A stretch of DNA of 64,000 nt, taken from NCBI RefSeq assembly GCF_019097595.1, contig NC_080719.1:15459501-15523500 (forward strand), read 5' to 3'. The stretch is from Hemibagrus wyckioides. Lineage: Eukaryota; Chordata; Actinopteri; Siluriformes; Bagridae. Positions 22,816-36,308 of the stretch are shown here, one piece after another. Position numbers and translations under genes: made by a program. Under the pieces are notes generated by a model. It did not search any database. It saw only the letters and a program-made list of their open reading frames with translations, and was not told the origin of the DNA. Every line of letters starts with the position of its first letter. Positions within the stretch are counted from its first letter, which is position 1.

Positions 22816-24679
22816 CTGTGAAGGTCATACATTGGAAAGAAAGAAATGTCTCAAAGTGGATGCTATCTTGTAAAAATAAAACAAAGATTGAGTGACAGAA
22901 GGAACAAATAGTGCGAAGTATGAAGTGTGAGCCAGGCCTCGTGTTGACTATGGTCTGACCTGGCAGTGGATGGGCCGCCACTCTGCTGTGCAGAGAAATA
23001 AGAATTGTGATTGTTTTTTGAAGTATCCTCCTGCTTTTCCCATCCTGTATCAGCCAGTTACATTACCAATCCCCCACTCTTCTTGACCTTTCTTCAAATC
23101 ACCTCTCCTAGTTAATCCCACCTCAATTCCCAAGAGAACATATACACATGAAAGGGATGAGTACAAGAAGGCCAGGGCTGCATTCTTCTAAATGGTTATT
23201 TCATCTTCAGGAGCTCAAAATAAAGAAATGAGAAAATTGTCTAGGCTGCAGTGGGGTGGGGTGTGGTGTGGAGTAAAGGCGGTGCTATTTCTGGGGGAAT
23301 GCTTGAGGCATTGCCTAGAAAAAAGAGACCCTATTCCTCAGAGGGATAGATGCCCCAACACTCTTTCCCTTTGGTCTCTGTGTCAGTTTTCAACAATAGA
23401 CTACTTCAAAGACACATGGGATGGAAGCAACACTTTAATTTTTACTCCTACACAGTTACTCCACAAACTATGTCTGTTTCTGAATTAGCTCAAAAAAAGT
23501 CAGTAATTTTCAGTGATAAATTTTGTAGAATATTTCATTCATGTCGCAATGTTATAAGCAAGAGTGTAGGAGGAAATCAAATACATTGTACTTTTGACGG
23601 CAGTTAAACACAAACAGTTGCACAAAAAAAGAGAAACCAGAATACCAATACCGTTTTTTGGTGTGTTTGGATTGTTTTGGATTGGAAACTATTAGCAGTT
23701 GCATTAGTTGTTGCACGTAACTGCTGCATTCAATCTGGAATCAGCGAAAGCAGCAATTAGTGTAACCTGTTACTGCTGAAATACATGCAACTGACCAACA
23801 TAAACCCAAGGAAATGGTATAAAAGGAACATAAAAATTGTCCCAAATTACTACAATACAGATATTGTCAAGTGATATTGATTTTTGTTAATTATTATGTT
23901 AGGCTGCCTTTGTGTTCTTTGACTTGTAATTAAGACTAAGCTCTCAGGATTAGAGACGGGGGATAACGCCTTTCTTTCCACAGAAGCGGCTTTATGTTTT
24001 GTTAATCGATTCCTCGAATGGGTGATCTCTTGAGCTCCTGAGCGTCTTAAAATTCATGGAGCTTTGTACTGTTTAGCTTTTCAGTGCTGAATTTCTAATA
24101 CCTTGGTGTAGGTTGGGTCACTTTATCCATGTGGTCTCTAAGATTAAGTCAAAAGCAAGCTATCTCATCTAAAGAACCTGCTAAATCTAGGTTTTGGAAC
24201 AGATCATGCTACTGATACAGGTTCAACCTGCTTTGTGAACTAGGTACCTTCTAAAAATATTCTGTAATGATAGATGACATAGCACACATATTGCTGGAAC
24301 CTGTTGTGAAACTGTAGACATGAGGGAAAACAAACCGCTATGTTGTGCATGATATACAAGATGATTACAGTCATTTTTAAAGATGGAATAATAACTAGTG
24401 GTCACAGAAAGTGAATTTATTACACTTTGAGGTGCAATAAATGTTATTAAGCATGAGGATGCGCCTAATAGCAGTTGATTGTGATGCTGCCAGGCTAAAA
24501 CCCTGCCTGTATTTACAGGACGACAAAAACCTGAAAAAGTAGGTCAGAGCTAGATAGTACAGTAGAGTACAGATGGTGATAGCTTTCATTTGACCTGAAG
24601 GCACCCTATGGCAGAAGGCTCGCATCACTTCATGGGTAAGTACAGACACATACATTAACATTCTACAGCTTTAACTCAC
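22816..24679 (-). other. ncan intron 3
   Basis: 1.9 kb between the Ig and link-1 exons. I see no repeat family I can name and no exon. Confidence 0.6.
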
Positions 24680-25081
24680 CTATGACCTGGAGAGGCACCG
24701 TGTCTTGTTCGTCGTTAAGGCCCACGACTACCTCACAGCGGTACATGCCGGAGTCGCTGGATCTCAGGCCTATCAGAGCCAGGCTGGCATTGTAGCGGTT
24801 CTCCGTGTAGCCGGGCAGGGTGACGCGTCCCTGAAAGGCTTTCTTCACTTTCACCACGTTTCCTTTTGCCACCAATACAGACTGCTCCCTCTGTAGCCCG
24901 TCAAGCCCACGGTGGCCCCAGATTTTGGTCCACTTAATGCGCGGAGTGTCATGAGATTCATGTGATGGGCTGGGCCGTAGAGTAAAGATGCAGGGCAGCA
25001 GAGCAGTCCCTGACAGAGGTATCTGTTCTACCTGGTGAGTCACCTTCCGCATGTTCACTACAGTTTCACCCCATGCCATAT
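24680..25081 (-). CDS. ncan: neurocan exon 3: Ig V-set domain
   Basis: This 402-bp exon has phase 1 at both ends, with acceptor CTCCTTAG and donor GTGAGT. It encodes residues about 25-158. The two Ig cysteines are in LLPCIFTL and MYRCEVV. PRIKWTK and the DSGMYRC motif mark a V-set fold. RYNASLAL carries an N-glycosylation sequon. In lecticans this domain (the A loop of G1) helps bind link protein (HAPLN family) and supports hyaluronan binding. The DNA is distinctly more GC-rich than the flanking introns, as expected for real coding sequence. Confidence 0.93.
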
Positions 25082-27897
25082 CTAAGGAGAGTGGAAAAGA
25101 AAAGCCAAACTGTAGGATATTTTTTCAGGTTTAAATGGGTGTGCACTTATATAGTACTCAAAATTCACAGTCCAAGAACATGTAAAGGCTGGTATATCAG
25201 CTACCACACAAATAAGACAAATCAGACCACAACCAAATGCAAATGAAATTAGGTTTATACTCTGTTAAGCAGAGCGCAAAACTCACGAGAATATGCTCAT
25301 AGAGGCCTACAGCTGTCGCACATCTGCTGCAAGATGACACTAGAAAGTTTTGCTTTATAAGATAGATGACAGACTACAAACTGGCTTTTACAGCCCGCTA
25401 CAAGTACCTAGGTTTTCATACCTTCATTAAATCCACAAACAGCAACAGCTAGCGTAGGCGTCTTGACAACTCATAATGGATAACAGGCATTGCACTAGAT
25501 TATTGGTCATTGATTCAAAAAGGCAGGAGGGATATGTACAGGCTTATGTGACCTATGAAAGATATACAAAGCTGATTTTCTGAGCTCAAAGAATGATGAA
25601 TAATGTATTTCCTTGCCAGTACTGGGTGCAATATACATTCAGTGGAGCCCAGAAACAGCATTATCAGGGATTTTTTTCTGAAAAAGACATACTTTCCCTC
25701 TTACTTTGCAAATATACATATCATACTGATTATTTCTTATATTACACTACATATTTTTTAAAACAAAGTTTTAAAGGATATAGATGGTAGGTGAGACACA
25801 ATGACAGGTTAGGCTAATCATCTCAGTATTATGCCTTATCCATAATTAATTTTGCAGTGTAAGGTCTGGAAGTAAAGGCTCACCTCATTTACAAGTCTGC
25901 CATTTCCCCCTCATTTTAGCCAGGAAAAGCCTTTGTTAATAGTCTGGTAACATTCACTAGTAGCTATAATAATATAAGGGAAGAATTCATTAGGTGTTCA
26001 TTAGTTGGGGCATTGACAGAATCACTGTGCCTCGGGCCATCTCAGAATCAGATCTCGTTTCCAGCTGCACTTAAAAGCAATCCCTATCACATACAGTTTC
26101 CATTAGAGCCTATCACAGATTACGGCTGAAGTCAGAGACACACTGGATATGGCATCCACAATGATTCATTATATCATATAAACAGGGCCAGGGGTTGAAA
26201 AGAAGCTCTGAAACCATTTCCCCCCTTTCTCACATAAGGAGACTGGAAATGTAATTTCCAGGCAGATAGAGTATGTGAATTATGCCCTATATGAAAAGAG
26301 GAAAAACTGAAATGATATAAAATGCTGGATGAAAGCATTTCACTCATTAATTTCCATTCATTGGATATGGTTTTCTACCTCCGGTTTACATCTTTACAGC
26401 ATTTATATATTTTGATTAAAAGTGAATAAGATGGTTTTAATCACATGCTGAAAGAAAGGCATGTCTCAAGGTTGTTTCTGTTTTAGTGGCACTGTATCAA
26501 TGTTGGGGCAATTCAACATTTTGTTACATTTGCTGTACACAAAACAACAGCCTAAAAGAAAGCAAAAACTAAGGTATTGAATCAAAACTTCCCGACTAAA
26601 AATGGGTAGCAAACTGTACTCAATGCATGGGATTATTTGTACCTTTAGTATATATTTTCTACCTGGGAAAGTGCTTGTGGTGTATTAGAGAAACACATTA
26701 AATATATACCTTAAGCTCTTTAAGTTGTTTTAAAGGTATGCTACACCAATCAGCAAGTCATCATCAAAAGTGAGCTAATAAGTGATTTACTTTTAGCGAG
26801 CAGTTTAAGTCACCTTCACCTACAGGTATGGTTAGAGTTAGGCTTGGATGGTTACATGTATCCTACTTTACTCTGATGCACAATGATGAGAACAATTTCA
26901 CTACACACATGCCTCACTATACAGTTATTCATTCCTTACTAACTGAGAATGCTGGAGATGTGACCTACTGTAAACAGCTCTTACATATTTACATCAGCCC
27001 CCTGATGTGCTAGCATCATACAGTATAAGCTTGAGCATCTCCTTCCACGGACTGCTGGATACTAGTATACATTCTTGCAGTTGGTACAGAACTGGCATTT
27101 TGTGTCAGGAGTATAATAACAGCAGCACAGCAATGCTGATTTTAAAATACCAGCATTTATAAGTAAATGAAAGAATGATCCTGTCCCATTAGAGTAGCAT
27201 TCACTAACAATTTAAAGACTTATATGCAGCAGAATGACAGCTAAAAGTGTCTACAAAAAGTACAGACTGTGTGCATCTTATATACGCTAAATTAGCACCC
27301 CAGAGGTAAATGTGATTCTATAATGGCATCTGGGATGACATTTCACTAAGGCTTGACAGATAATGTGTTTTCAACCACATAACCTCCATAGGGATAATGG
27401 CTCAGCTCATCTTGGGAACGATGATGGCTGCCCACTCCTCTAAGAGCGGCTGAAGTAGCACACTCATCTCCTGTGTTTAAGGAAAGCAATGCCATATACT
27501 CTCAGTGAAAAGGCTTGGATTCTCACAAAGGGACAGAGCCTAAATTGTATTTCAGTGTTTTATCACTCTAGAGTTTTATCTGACCAGATGTATATTGCAC
27601 TGTTAAGAAATAAGAAAACTACGATAAAGCAATCTACAATCTAGGATGAGTGCAATCCGTCCAATGAAAACACCACACAATTCTTCTGAAGTGTTTATCC
27701 TTTGGCATGATTACTTTTCATTTCTATTTTAATATAACATATAATGAAGCAAATTTATGCAAAAAAAAGAGAGAATAATTACACATGCTCTTAGGAATCT
27801 GTTCTTGCTCAACGTGATACGTATTTCCCAGTGGCAAAGTGACATTTTACCTTGCAGATGTGTGTTGAGCATGGGTCTCTGGGGAGAGAGATACTGA

Positions 27898-28021
27898 TGC
27901 ACACATACGCACACACACACACACACTCTCTCTCTCTCTCTCTCTCTCTCTACCCCACTCACTCACTCACACACACAAACAAATACACACACACACACCC
28001 CACACACACACACACACACAT
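27898..28021. repeat. compound (CA)n-(CT)n-(CA)n microsatellite
   Basis: CA units, then a CT run at 27925-27951, then interrupted CA units with CTCACTCACTCA. About 120 bp in total. Confidence 0.9.
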
Positions 28022-30717
28022 CCCCTTCACTATCTCTCTCCTCCCCCGGGCATAACCAAGTTTGCAACACACCTCTCCACAGAATGTCACACCTGTGTTC
28101 TGGGACGCATCCTGAAGCCAAATGCAAGGAACCACATCTACTTTCATATTGCTAAATTTCACGCTTGAGAAACACAAGCAATCAGTTATTAATTGTACCA
28201 AATATAATGCATGGCAATAACTGCCTCAGGTCTTCATATGTTCTGTAATCAACTGAATACACTATAGATTCAATGACAAAAGAATACTATTTATATAGTA
28301 ACAATAAACCCCCACACACCGGTGTTAATTTCTGAGCGCAGATCATTCAACATTAAATTAAAAATCAAATGCAGATGCCGTCTTTAAAAATCAAATTACG
28401 GCCCAAAAGAATCCAGCAAAATTGCTTTATTCCCACACGGTTAAATAATGAATGTGTATTGCAGAGCCATGTCATAGCAGATATACCAAATCTGCATTTA
28501 GATGGAAATGTTTCAACAAGCTAAACTCCCTAGAGACTCTCCCTTTGTTTGAGAATCTGCTGCTGTTTTTTTCCTTAAATAATTCCTTCTTCAAATAAGA
28601 CACAAATCAAAACAACAGTAGAGGAGATACAGTATGTAACACAAAAGAGAGAGAGAAAGAGAGTGAGAGATACAATGAATGAGACAGGGAAAGAAACAGT
28701 CAGTGTGTTGTAATTGTTAACTTTTGTCTTACAAGCATCTTCAAGGCTGTACATCAGAAACAGAAGCAAACCTGACAACGCTAAAAGCATCTCAGCAATA
28801 ATAAAAACATCTTATATAGAACAACTTCTTCGCCACTCCACACTAACACCACTTATCCAGCTGCTGTGTTTATGATTGATCAACAATCACAAACACATCT
28901 GCAGTCAGTTCATTCAGCTACTGAATCTGGAGAATTCTTTTGCTGTGAATGGTCTGCCTTTTTTTATTGTCACTTGAGAGCTCAGACTAAATAAGTTATC
29001 CCTTTTTGAAAGAAATCATTATGGGGAAACATATTTACTGTCCCGGCTGCTCGGTGCAGCATCAATATTATGATTAGCAGACATTTGCAGCCTACTAAAC
29101 ATGTGGCCTTTTATTATAAAAGGGAGACAATAGCCTTTTAACACAATAGACCTCATACCCAGAAAAGGGGAGCAGATGTTAGCCCCCTTCTTACACATCC
29201 CTTAATCATTACCATGGCAACAGAGGTATGTATGGCTGGGAGGAGATAATAAGGGTGTGAGGAAGGGGAGTGAAAGTTTTATATTATCACTATATCTCTA
29301 TAATAATATTAATTCATGATTTTTATATTAAATTATACAATTGTTTTAAAAATTGATACATTCTGATTGTATTTTAATCTGCCCTTAATTGTTTTTCTAT
29401 TGATTTTTGACTATCCTGGCTAGGGCTCTGTTGTAAAATACATCTGTAACCCATCCAATTCATAGACCCCATCAATATTAACTGAGGATGTAGTGATCCA
29501 CCACTGCTTCACTCTCACAAGCTCATAAAGACTCAGAGGCTGCATTCATGACTAATTTCCTCCCTTGTGTTAGGTAATAGCACATCTATCAGACTTGGCA
29601 GAGGATGGCTTTGTTCTCTCTGCTTTTTTTTTGCCCGTCAAAATACCATAACCTTCCGACACCACCACCCTTCAGCTCCAACATCTTCCCAAAGTCCCCT
29701 GTCATCCATTTCCTTATTCATTCCTGCATAGTGGAAAGGGACATGAGACAGTGGCACATCTTTGGGAGTATGTGGAAGCTAGACATGACTAAAAGGACTT
29801 ATTTACAGACACCCTGTGGTGAGCCTACATGAGAAGGATGGTGAACTAAATTTATTTTCAATTTTTTTTTTATGTCAGGAAAGTTCACACTTCCACTAAC
29901 CGAAAGCACATGTTTTTCTGTTCAGCATCCAACCAGATTCCACTGTTTAGCCCACCATACGGCATGCACAATGGCTACAGATGGCAGCAGATTGACAGAG
30001 AGATAGGGATGGCAAAAGATGCTTTTCCCCCCTGCACTTAGCATGAGAGATTGTCTTCTGAATGTCCTTTGACCCTGCAGCACACTTATGCAATCAGCAA
30101 ACCTTAGTGTTTCCACCAAACAATTACATGTCCAGATGTGGAGATTTACCAACACACAGTCTAAAAATAACATTAATCGTGGAAGAGTTTACAAGTTGAA
30201 TATATTGCTATTACATATTTATTCTGCTCACAGAAAGTTTATTGCAATTATCGAAAACTGGATGCTTTAGCATCAGAATACTGATTCATCACTGTGAAAT
30301 TAATTAGCTTTTTTGTTATTATTTTCATCCCACTGAACTGCTCATGGAACAAACAAAGCATTGTTTAAACAACTTGATTTGCTGAGGAAACAGAATGAAG
30401 TCATCCACAGATATCTGACATCACCAGGTCATGGTTAAAAAATAATCACAGACAATGGTGACAGTGCTAGCATTTCTACCACTCTGTTTTTATCCAGTGT
30501 TACTCCCACATCATGTTGAAATCCAAACACAGATACAGATATTTGGATAACTATTCAAATACAGATAAAGAATATGACATTGTGTTACAGACGGACAGAT
30601 TGATATAAAGGTGATAGATAAGTCTTAGTCAGATGTCCTTCTACAGTAGTATTAACATTACCTTTAATTCAGTGGTGTTTTAGTGGAAAACTATATAAAG
30701 AGTGTGTATCACGGATT

Positions 30718-30723
<6 letters not shown>

Positions 30724-30757
<34 letters not shown>
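30724..30757. repeat. (TC)n microsatellite
   Basis: About seventeen TC units without interruption. Confidence 0.9.
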
Positions 30758-30759
<2 letters not shown>

Positions 30760-31241
30760 GGCTAGGTGAGCACACTCACAAGGACATAGATGAGTTGAGA
30801 CAGTTAGCTATAGGCATTACGGTGACTGATGATAAGTCTTTAGGTGGCAATGCCGAGAAATGAGGCTTTCACAGATGAAAGTGTTCCTCATGCACTCTCT
30901 ATTTACTGGCCGAGGGCCCAGGGAGACAGCCTGGGGAAATTTGTCTTTATCCCACCTACCGAAAGGCTACAGTAATTATTATTGGATGAAAGGACAAAAG
31001 TAAAACTTCTGCAACAAGAAGGCCAGGCTACAGCATGGCCTGATATGCAGTGAAGACATACTACCTTGAAGTTGAGCTCCTGTAAAGCTATGGTGGTGGA
31101 CAGAGGATCGGACAGACTGCTACACAACTCTGCTAAAATCCAAATCCAACATGTCTAAACTGACTAAGTCTCTGGTATGCTCTGGATTAACAATGTCAGT
31201 GTGAAAGTTCTAGGGTCTAAATGAGCAGGAAGAGAACTTAC

Positions 31242-31315
31242 CATGTTCCAGAGAGACAAGCAGAAACACAGTCAAGAGAGACTGAATCCCAGGCACACGA
31301 CACTCCCTCAACATC
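31242..31315 (-). CDS. ncan: neurocan exon 2: start codon and signal peptide
   Basis: The ATG lies at 31314-31312, only one base inside the exon. The acceptor reads CTTTCTCAG followed by GATG. The exon encodes 24 residues beginning MLRECRVPG, then a hydrophobic core (SLLTVFLLVSL), typical of a signal peptide for secretion. It ends in phase 1 (CAT G) at a consensus GTAAGT donor. The split codon joins exon 3 to give Asp. Because only one base of leader is in this exon, the start-codon context depends on the exon spliced upstream. A (GA/CT)n microsatellite lies just upstream of the acceptor. Confidence 0.85.
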
Positions 31316-31325
31316 CTGAGAAAGT

Positions 31326-31330
<5 letters not shown>

Positions 31331-31361
<31 letters not shown>
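31331..31361. repeat. (GA)n microsatellite at the exon 2 acceptor
   Basis: About fifteen GA units on the plus strand. On the transcribed (minus) reading it is a CT run ending about 13 bases before the AG of the exon 2 acceptor, so it extends the polypyrimidine tract. Confidence 0.9.
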
Positions 31362-31364
<3 letters not shown>

Positions 31365-33319
31365 CATACCTGGTTAGTAAGATCAATTCATTTTTTACTC
31401 TGGCTATAAAATCTCTTTGATAAGAACCATTTTTTACTAAACATTCTTAATGATTCTAAAATATTATATTCAAATTAAATCTGTATAAATCTGTTTGATG
31501 AAATAATTAACCAATTCTGTTCTGTGGATGTGAAACTTACAGCTGGATCTGGAAAAACTGAACTCAAAATCAGTTGAATAAGTAACTGAAATTTGCAAAA
31601 AATATTCACAAAAATCTGTCTAAAAGAACAATACAGTATTGGCACTCACTCAATCAGGTTGCCCCTCTTTATAGAGCTTTTATAAAGTATAAAGTACTGA
31701 CCAACATTATAAAACTCTACTGGCCAAACAACTTTCTACAGAGTGGCTACTCGCCCAACATCTGACTAATCACATAGACCTGAAAACATTCTCCTCCTCC
31801 AGAAATGCAAACAAACACGACAGAATAAATTTCACCCTCAAATGTTTGAAAAAATTAAATAACAGTTAATCAAATAAATATCAAGCTAAACTAAAACATT
31901 TGGAGCATTAGAAACATTATAGAAAAAAAAATATGACCTGGAAGTGGAGAACGGGCGACACGACAGAAGCTGAAGGTTGAGAGAGGACAGGCTGTGTAGG
32001 CTCTGTCAGTTTTTACAGGCAGAAGATGAAACACACTTTCTCCTCCTACTGCATGAAATATGAATCCATCTGAGACAAAGTCTATAAACTATTTGAAAGA
32101 ATTAATAATGCTTTCCCTGTTCTTGGCGATTCAAAGAAGCTGAACAAAGCTCAATATGTTACAGCACTTCATCAATACAGAATTAGTGCATACAGAGTTT
32201 CTGTGTGATGTACACCTTTCATTTCTGTGTGATTTATTCTGATTAATTTCCACTGGTTTAGTCGATTGTACTATTTTTTTTCTCTCTTTTAAGGGCTAAT
32301 TCTAATTATTATTTCTGGTTACTATTACTCATTTACTATATATTATTACTGTGTCAAAAGTTGCTTATCTATTGTATTTGGAATTGCCTTGGCAACACTG
32401 TATAATTACATACAGCCATGGCAATAAAGCTTTTTGAATGAGAGGTGAAAATGACAGAAAGGGAGGGAGAAGTGAAGGGTGGCAGATATACATAAACACA
32501 GACTGATTTTAGATTAAAACCATATTAAACATTGAGTGGCTTTTTTTTTTGTGTGTGAAAACCATTTCCTAAAGACGTGTGATTTTTATGGTTATAATGA
32601 GATGGTGACGGCCTCTGAATAAAATGCTAATTTTGTCTGTTTCCCAACAGCACCCTCAGGTATCAAATATTTGCACATACCCACCAAAAGCCAATAAGGG
32701 AGCAAATATAGTCAGCAAATTGATCATGATGAATACCTTTGTTCCCATGGCAATTGTCGGGTATGCCATGCCTTGACATTTTAACAGAACTCTTTAAATA
32801 TCGACAGTGACAGGGTATGATGAAATGAACACCGAAAGGGAAAAAGTTCCATACGGAAACCTTTGTTCAGAAACGTCAGATAAAAAGTGCAAAGACTAGA
32901 CCCATCTTCTTTTCTGGATGAAACAGAATAAAGACAATGGGTTTTCATTTTAGCCACTCAAGCAGGGCTTTCTATTCCCTTTATTTGAGAGGCCAAAGGC
33001 AGACAAATGCCTGACAACTCCATTCCACACTGACGAGGGCTTTGGAGTATTTAGTGAGCGCCATGTGCACAGAAACAAAAAGCCTCTCTGTGAATAATAG
33101 ATGCAGTGGGTTCGACAAACTGCAGCCAAGGGCAAAACCAGAGCTGGAGGCTGAAAGATTGGCCACAGATAGCCGGTGTAAGTTACACCAGCAAAGACGA
33201 GCACAAGGACAAACTAAGGGAAACCATTCAAAAGTACATACATATGACAGTGAGTCAGCAAAGTCAGAATGTCAACATGAATTAGGTAGCATATTTTGAT
33301 TATAATAAAGAATTAACAG

Positions 33320-33560
33320 GCACAGGGTGGCATGCTGGCTCAGTGAGCACCTCACAGCTCCCAGTTTTTCCTGAACTTCGGTTTCTTTCCATTTGGAATT
33401 TCTCATGTTCTTTCTATGTTGATGGAGGTTTTCCTCTGAGCTTTCTGGTTTCCTTCCACTGTACCAAAAATTGCAGGTGGGTGGATTGTACAGTATATGC
33501 TAAGTTGTCGTTAGGTGTGAATGTATGTGTGAATGGTGTCTTGATTGACATGTGTCCCGT
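33320..33560 (+). repeat. degraded DANA/HE1-like SINE
   Basis: GGTGGCATGCTGGCTCAGTG, CACCTCACAGCTCCCAG, CATGTTCTTTCTATG and GGTTTTCCTCTGAGC follow in the order expected for a DANA-like SINE head and core, though strongly diverged. Confidence 0.6.
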
Positions 33561-34389
33561 CATACATGTGCACTAAAAAGTATGTACTTTATGTACCTTA
33601 AATCAATTTTTAAATGTATACTATATTTAAGTGAAAGATGCATACTAATGATACTACCCCAGTGACAAAGATATATAGCTGTTTTAATTCTCCCCCTGTT
33701 TGCTATTAAGATCGTAATTACTTATAGATTAGGTATTGCGTGATATGAAGACTATACAAAATGTCATTAGGCAATAGAAAAGGCACAGAATAGCCATAGG
33801 ATACAACTTATTCCATGTCATCATCAAGGATTCATCAAGTCATTCATCAAGTTTTCAAAGAGTCAGCTCCATCACTGTGAGGATGTCAGTATCGGATATC
33901 GGCTTAAGCACAAACACAAGTTAATGTCATGCTGGACTGGTACATCCTTCTTTATTTAGTTTATCATGGATTTAACTGATGGGCTAATTGTCATGGAAAA
34001 TCAAATTTCATTGCAGCCAAAGAAAACTAGCAATATGAAGTAAGGCATGTGCCTAAAACCAAAATCTCCTCTTTTAGTAACATGACTTATACCTTTTCAC
34101 TGAGTGCTGTGTACAAACGAGCTGGTGTCACTTCCCTCTCTCTTGTCGTACCTGCCTCTCGCGTCTCACATGTCAGCGTCTCTCTTTTTCACTCTCCTTT
34201 CTGCAGCCTCTGCACTGTCGTGGCCCTATCTTCCATCTTTGCCTGTCTCAGCTGGAGGAACTCAGGCTCTATCTCTTAATTGTATCTATGAGTGAGGATT
34301 CACGCTGTTTTTGCTGGCCTTCACAAGCAGGAGACAGCCGAGTGACTGGGAGCCTTGGCAGACAGGCAGACTGAAACACGATATACACT

Positions 34390-34925
34390 CATAATCCACT
34401 TTAATTTGAACACTTGTACACCTGCACATTTATGCAGTTATCCAATCAGACAATCATGTAGCAGCAGCACCATGAACTATGCAGATACAGTTCACGAGCT
34501 TCAGGTAATATTCACAAAATAAAGTAAAAGTGTGATCTCTGTGACTTTTTACATGTGGCATGGTTCCTCTTGCCAGATGAGCTGTTTTGAGTATTTTATA
34601 AAAAGCTGATTTTCACATACAACTGTGTCTAGAGTTTACACAGAATGGTGCAAAAAACCGGAGGCTGAAACACATTACTGATGAGAGAGATCAGAGGAGA
34701 ATGACCAGACTGGTCTGAGCTGACAGGAAGTCTACAGTAACTCAAATAAGCACACAACCATCGTGAGCAGAAAAGCATCTCAGATGCACAAACAATCAAA
34801 CCTTCAGGTGGATGGGCTGCAGCATCAGAAGACATCAGTTTTCACTCCTGTCTGCTAAGAACAAGAATCTGGAGGTCCAGACTCACTGAAATAGAACTGT
34901 CCAGGCCAGACAGATCAGGAGTTTT
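34390..34925 (+). mobile_element. Tc1-like element, N-terminal half only
   Basis: Begins with an end-like segment (CCACTTTAATTTGAACACTT, then ATGCAGTTATCCAATCAGAC), followed by degraded transposase frames. TGATGAGAGAGATCAGAGGA (VDERGQRR-like), GAGCAGAAAAGCATCTCAGA (SEQKSIS-like) and the segment near 34810-34860 recall the helix-turn-helix half of a fish Tc1-like transposase. No catalytic DDE region or right end was found. The same family supplies the fragment at 19601-19700. Confidence 0.65.
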
Positions 34926-36259
34926 TTATTCTTCAACTGGGTGAGCCTCAGACTGGAGTGGACCCTCCACCTCCAGGTTCTGTATTTTGTGCATGCTGAG
35001 ATTTTTCTCTGATATATGCACACAGATTCATACATGCATATCTCAGATACATCTAATATCTATAACAAGATTTTTACCAGCATTTTTAAGAGTCTGCTGT
35101 CTCTCCATGAGCTCTGGCACACATTAAACCTCCCACTGTGTCTCTCTCTGTGCTTTGGCTCTGACAGTGACCCTCACCAGCTGATCCAAAATCAACATCA
35201 GTCTTCCTTCAAGAGCAAAAATATGTACACTACTACCAGGCTGAGAAATGAAGGGAGAATGTTATAAAACATTTCACTGCAGCAGTCATTTGCAGTCCTG
35301 TCACTGAGTAGTACAAAACATGCTCAGGCTCTCTCAGCCTGTCAACGCAACACACGCACAACTGTGCCATTTCCACTGGCCGGGATTTACACGCCTCTTC
35401 GACACTCCTTTCCTCAGCAGTTCTCACACACACATGCACGTACACACACACACCGAAGAGAAATGAGCACCATTTCTTCTACTTCTAGTACACACTTAGG
35501 TTTCTTTAAAATGTGTACTGCTAGATTCAGCTAAAAGCTTACTCATAAAACCAGATTGAGTCAAATAAGCGGTCTGCGATTCTGCATTATCCAAAAATGT
35601 TTGCTTTTTTATGAACCACCAACAAAACAACAATATGACTCACTACCCATCAGTTCTGTTCAGCTTTACAGAATGTGAGTGAGAAAAGAAAAGAGATGGC
35701 GCCGGAAGATAGAAGACTCAGTACCCTGTTCATGTGATTTTACATCTATAACACTCATAAATCACGATCTTTCTATACATTTTAAATAGATATTTTGATT
35801 CTGATAAATGGCTATTTTGATCAGATATGAGCACTGGCAAGAAGTGAAACAGATTGCAATCTATATGGTTCATATGTCACATGCATGATGCTGTAATTGC
35901 TTTTACACAACTTCAGTGCTTCAGCTTGAAATCAATATTCAGGTTGGTTGGATTGGTATAAAGTCTGTGTGTGTGAATGTGTGTGTGTATCTAAAATGCC
36001 ACAATTAAGCAGGGGGCTGGTAGACAGGAGAAGGAGGCTATGTGACATGTTAGCTTTGCACTGCTTAAAGTGGAGCTCACTCACACTCACATCCACAGTC
36101 GCAAGTGATTTTCACATGGCCTGTTCCCGCTCTCAGTGGCCCTGATTGCTTTTAATGGAGCAGGATGTGACCAGGATGTGAATATGGGCATGAGTGCTTG
36201 TTTTGCTCTGAGGTTGTGTGACTGTATCTTTTAGCTTTTTAATGTCTTTTTTAAGAGTG

Positions 36260-36260
<1 letters not shown>

Positions 36261-36308
<48 letters not shown>
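36261..36308. repeat. (TC)n microsatellite
   Basis: About twenty-four TC units with one interruption near the end. Confidence 0.9.

Larger units (their letters stand above)
25082..31241 (-). other. ncan intron 2
   Basis: 6.2 kb between the signal-peptide and Ig exons. Contents are a compound CT/CA microsatellite (27898-28021), a (TC)n tract (30724-30757) and AT-rich DNA. Stretches at 25980-26110, 28320-28460 and 29030-29230 look more complex and could be conserved non-coding elements, which I cannot test here. Confidence 0.6.

Noticed and set aside
27729..28201. Open frames over the compound CA/CT repeat.
   Set aside because: They are translations of simple repeats (Thr-His, Val-Cys, Ser-Leu, Arg-Glu runs), not genes.
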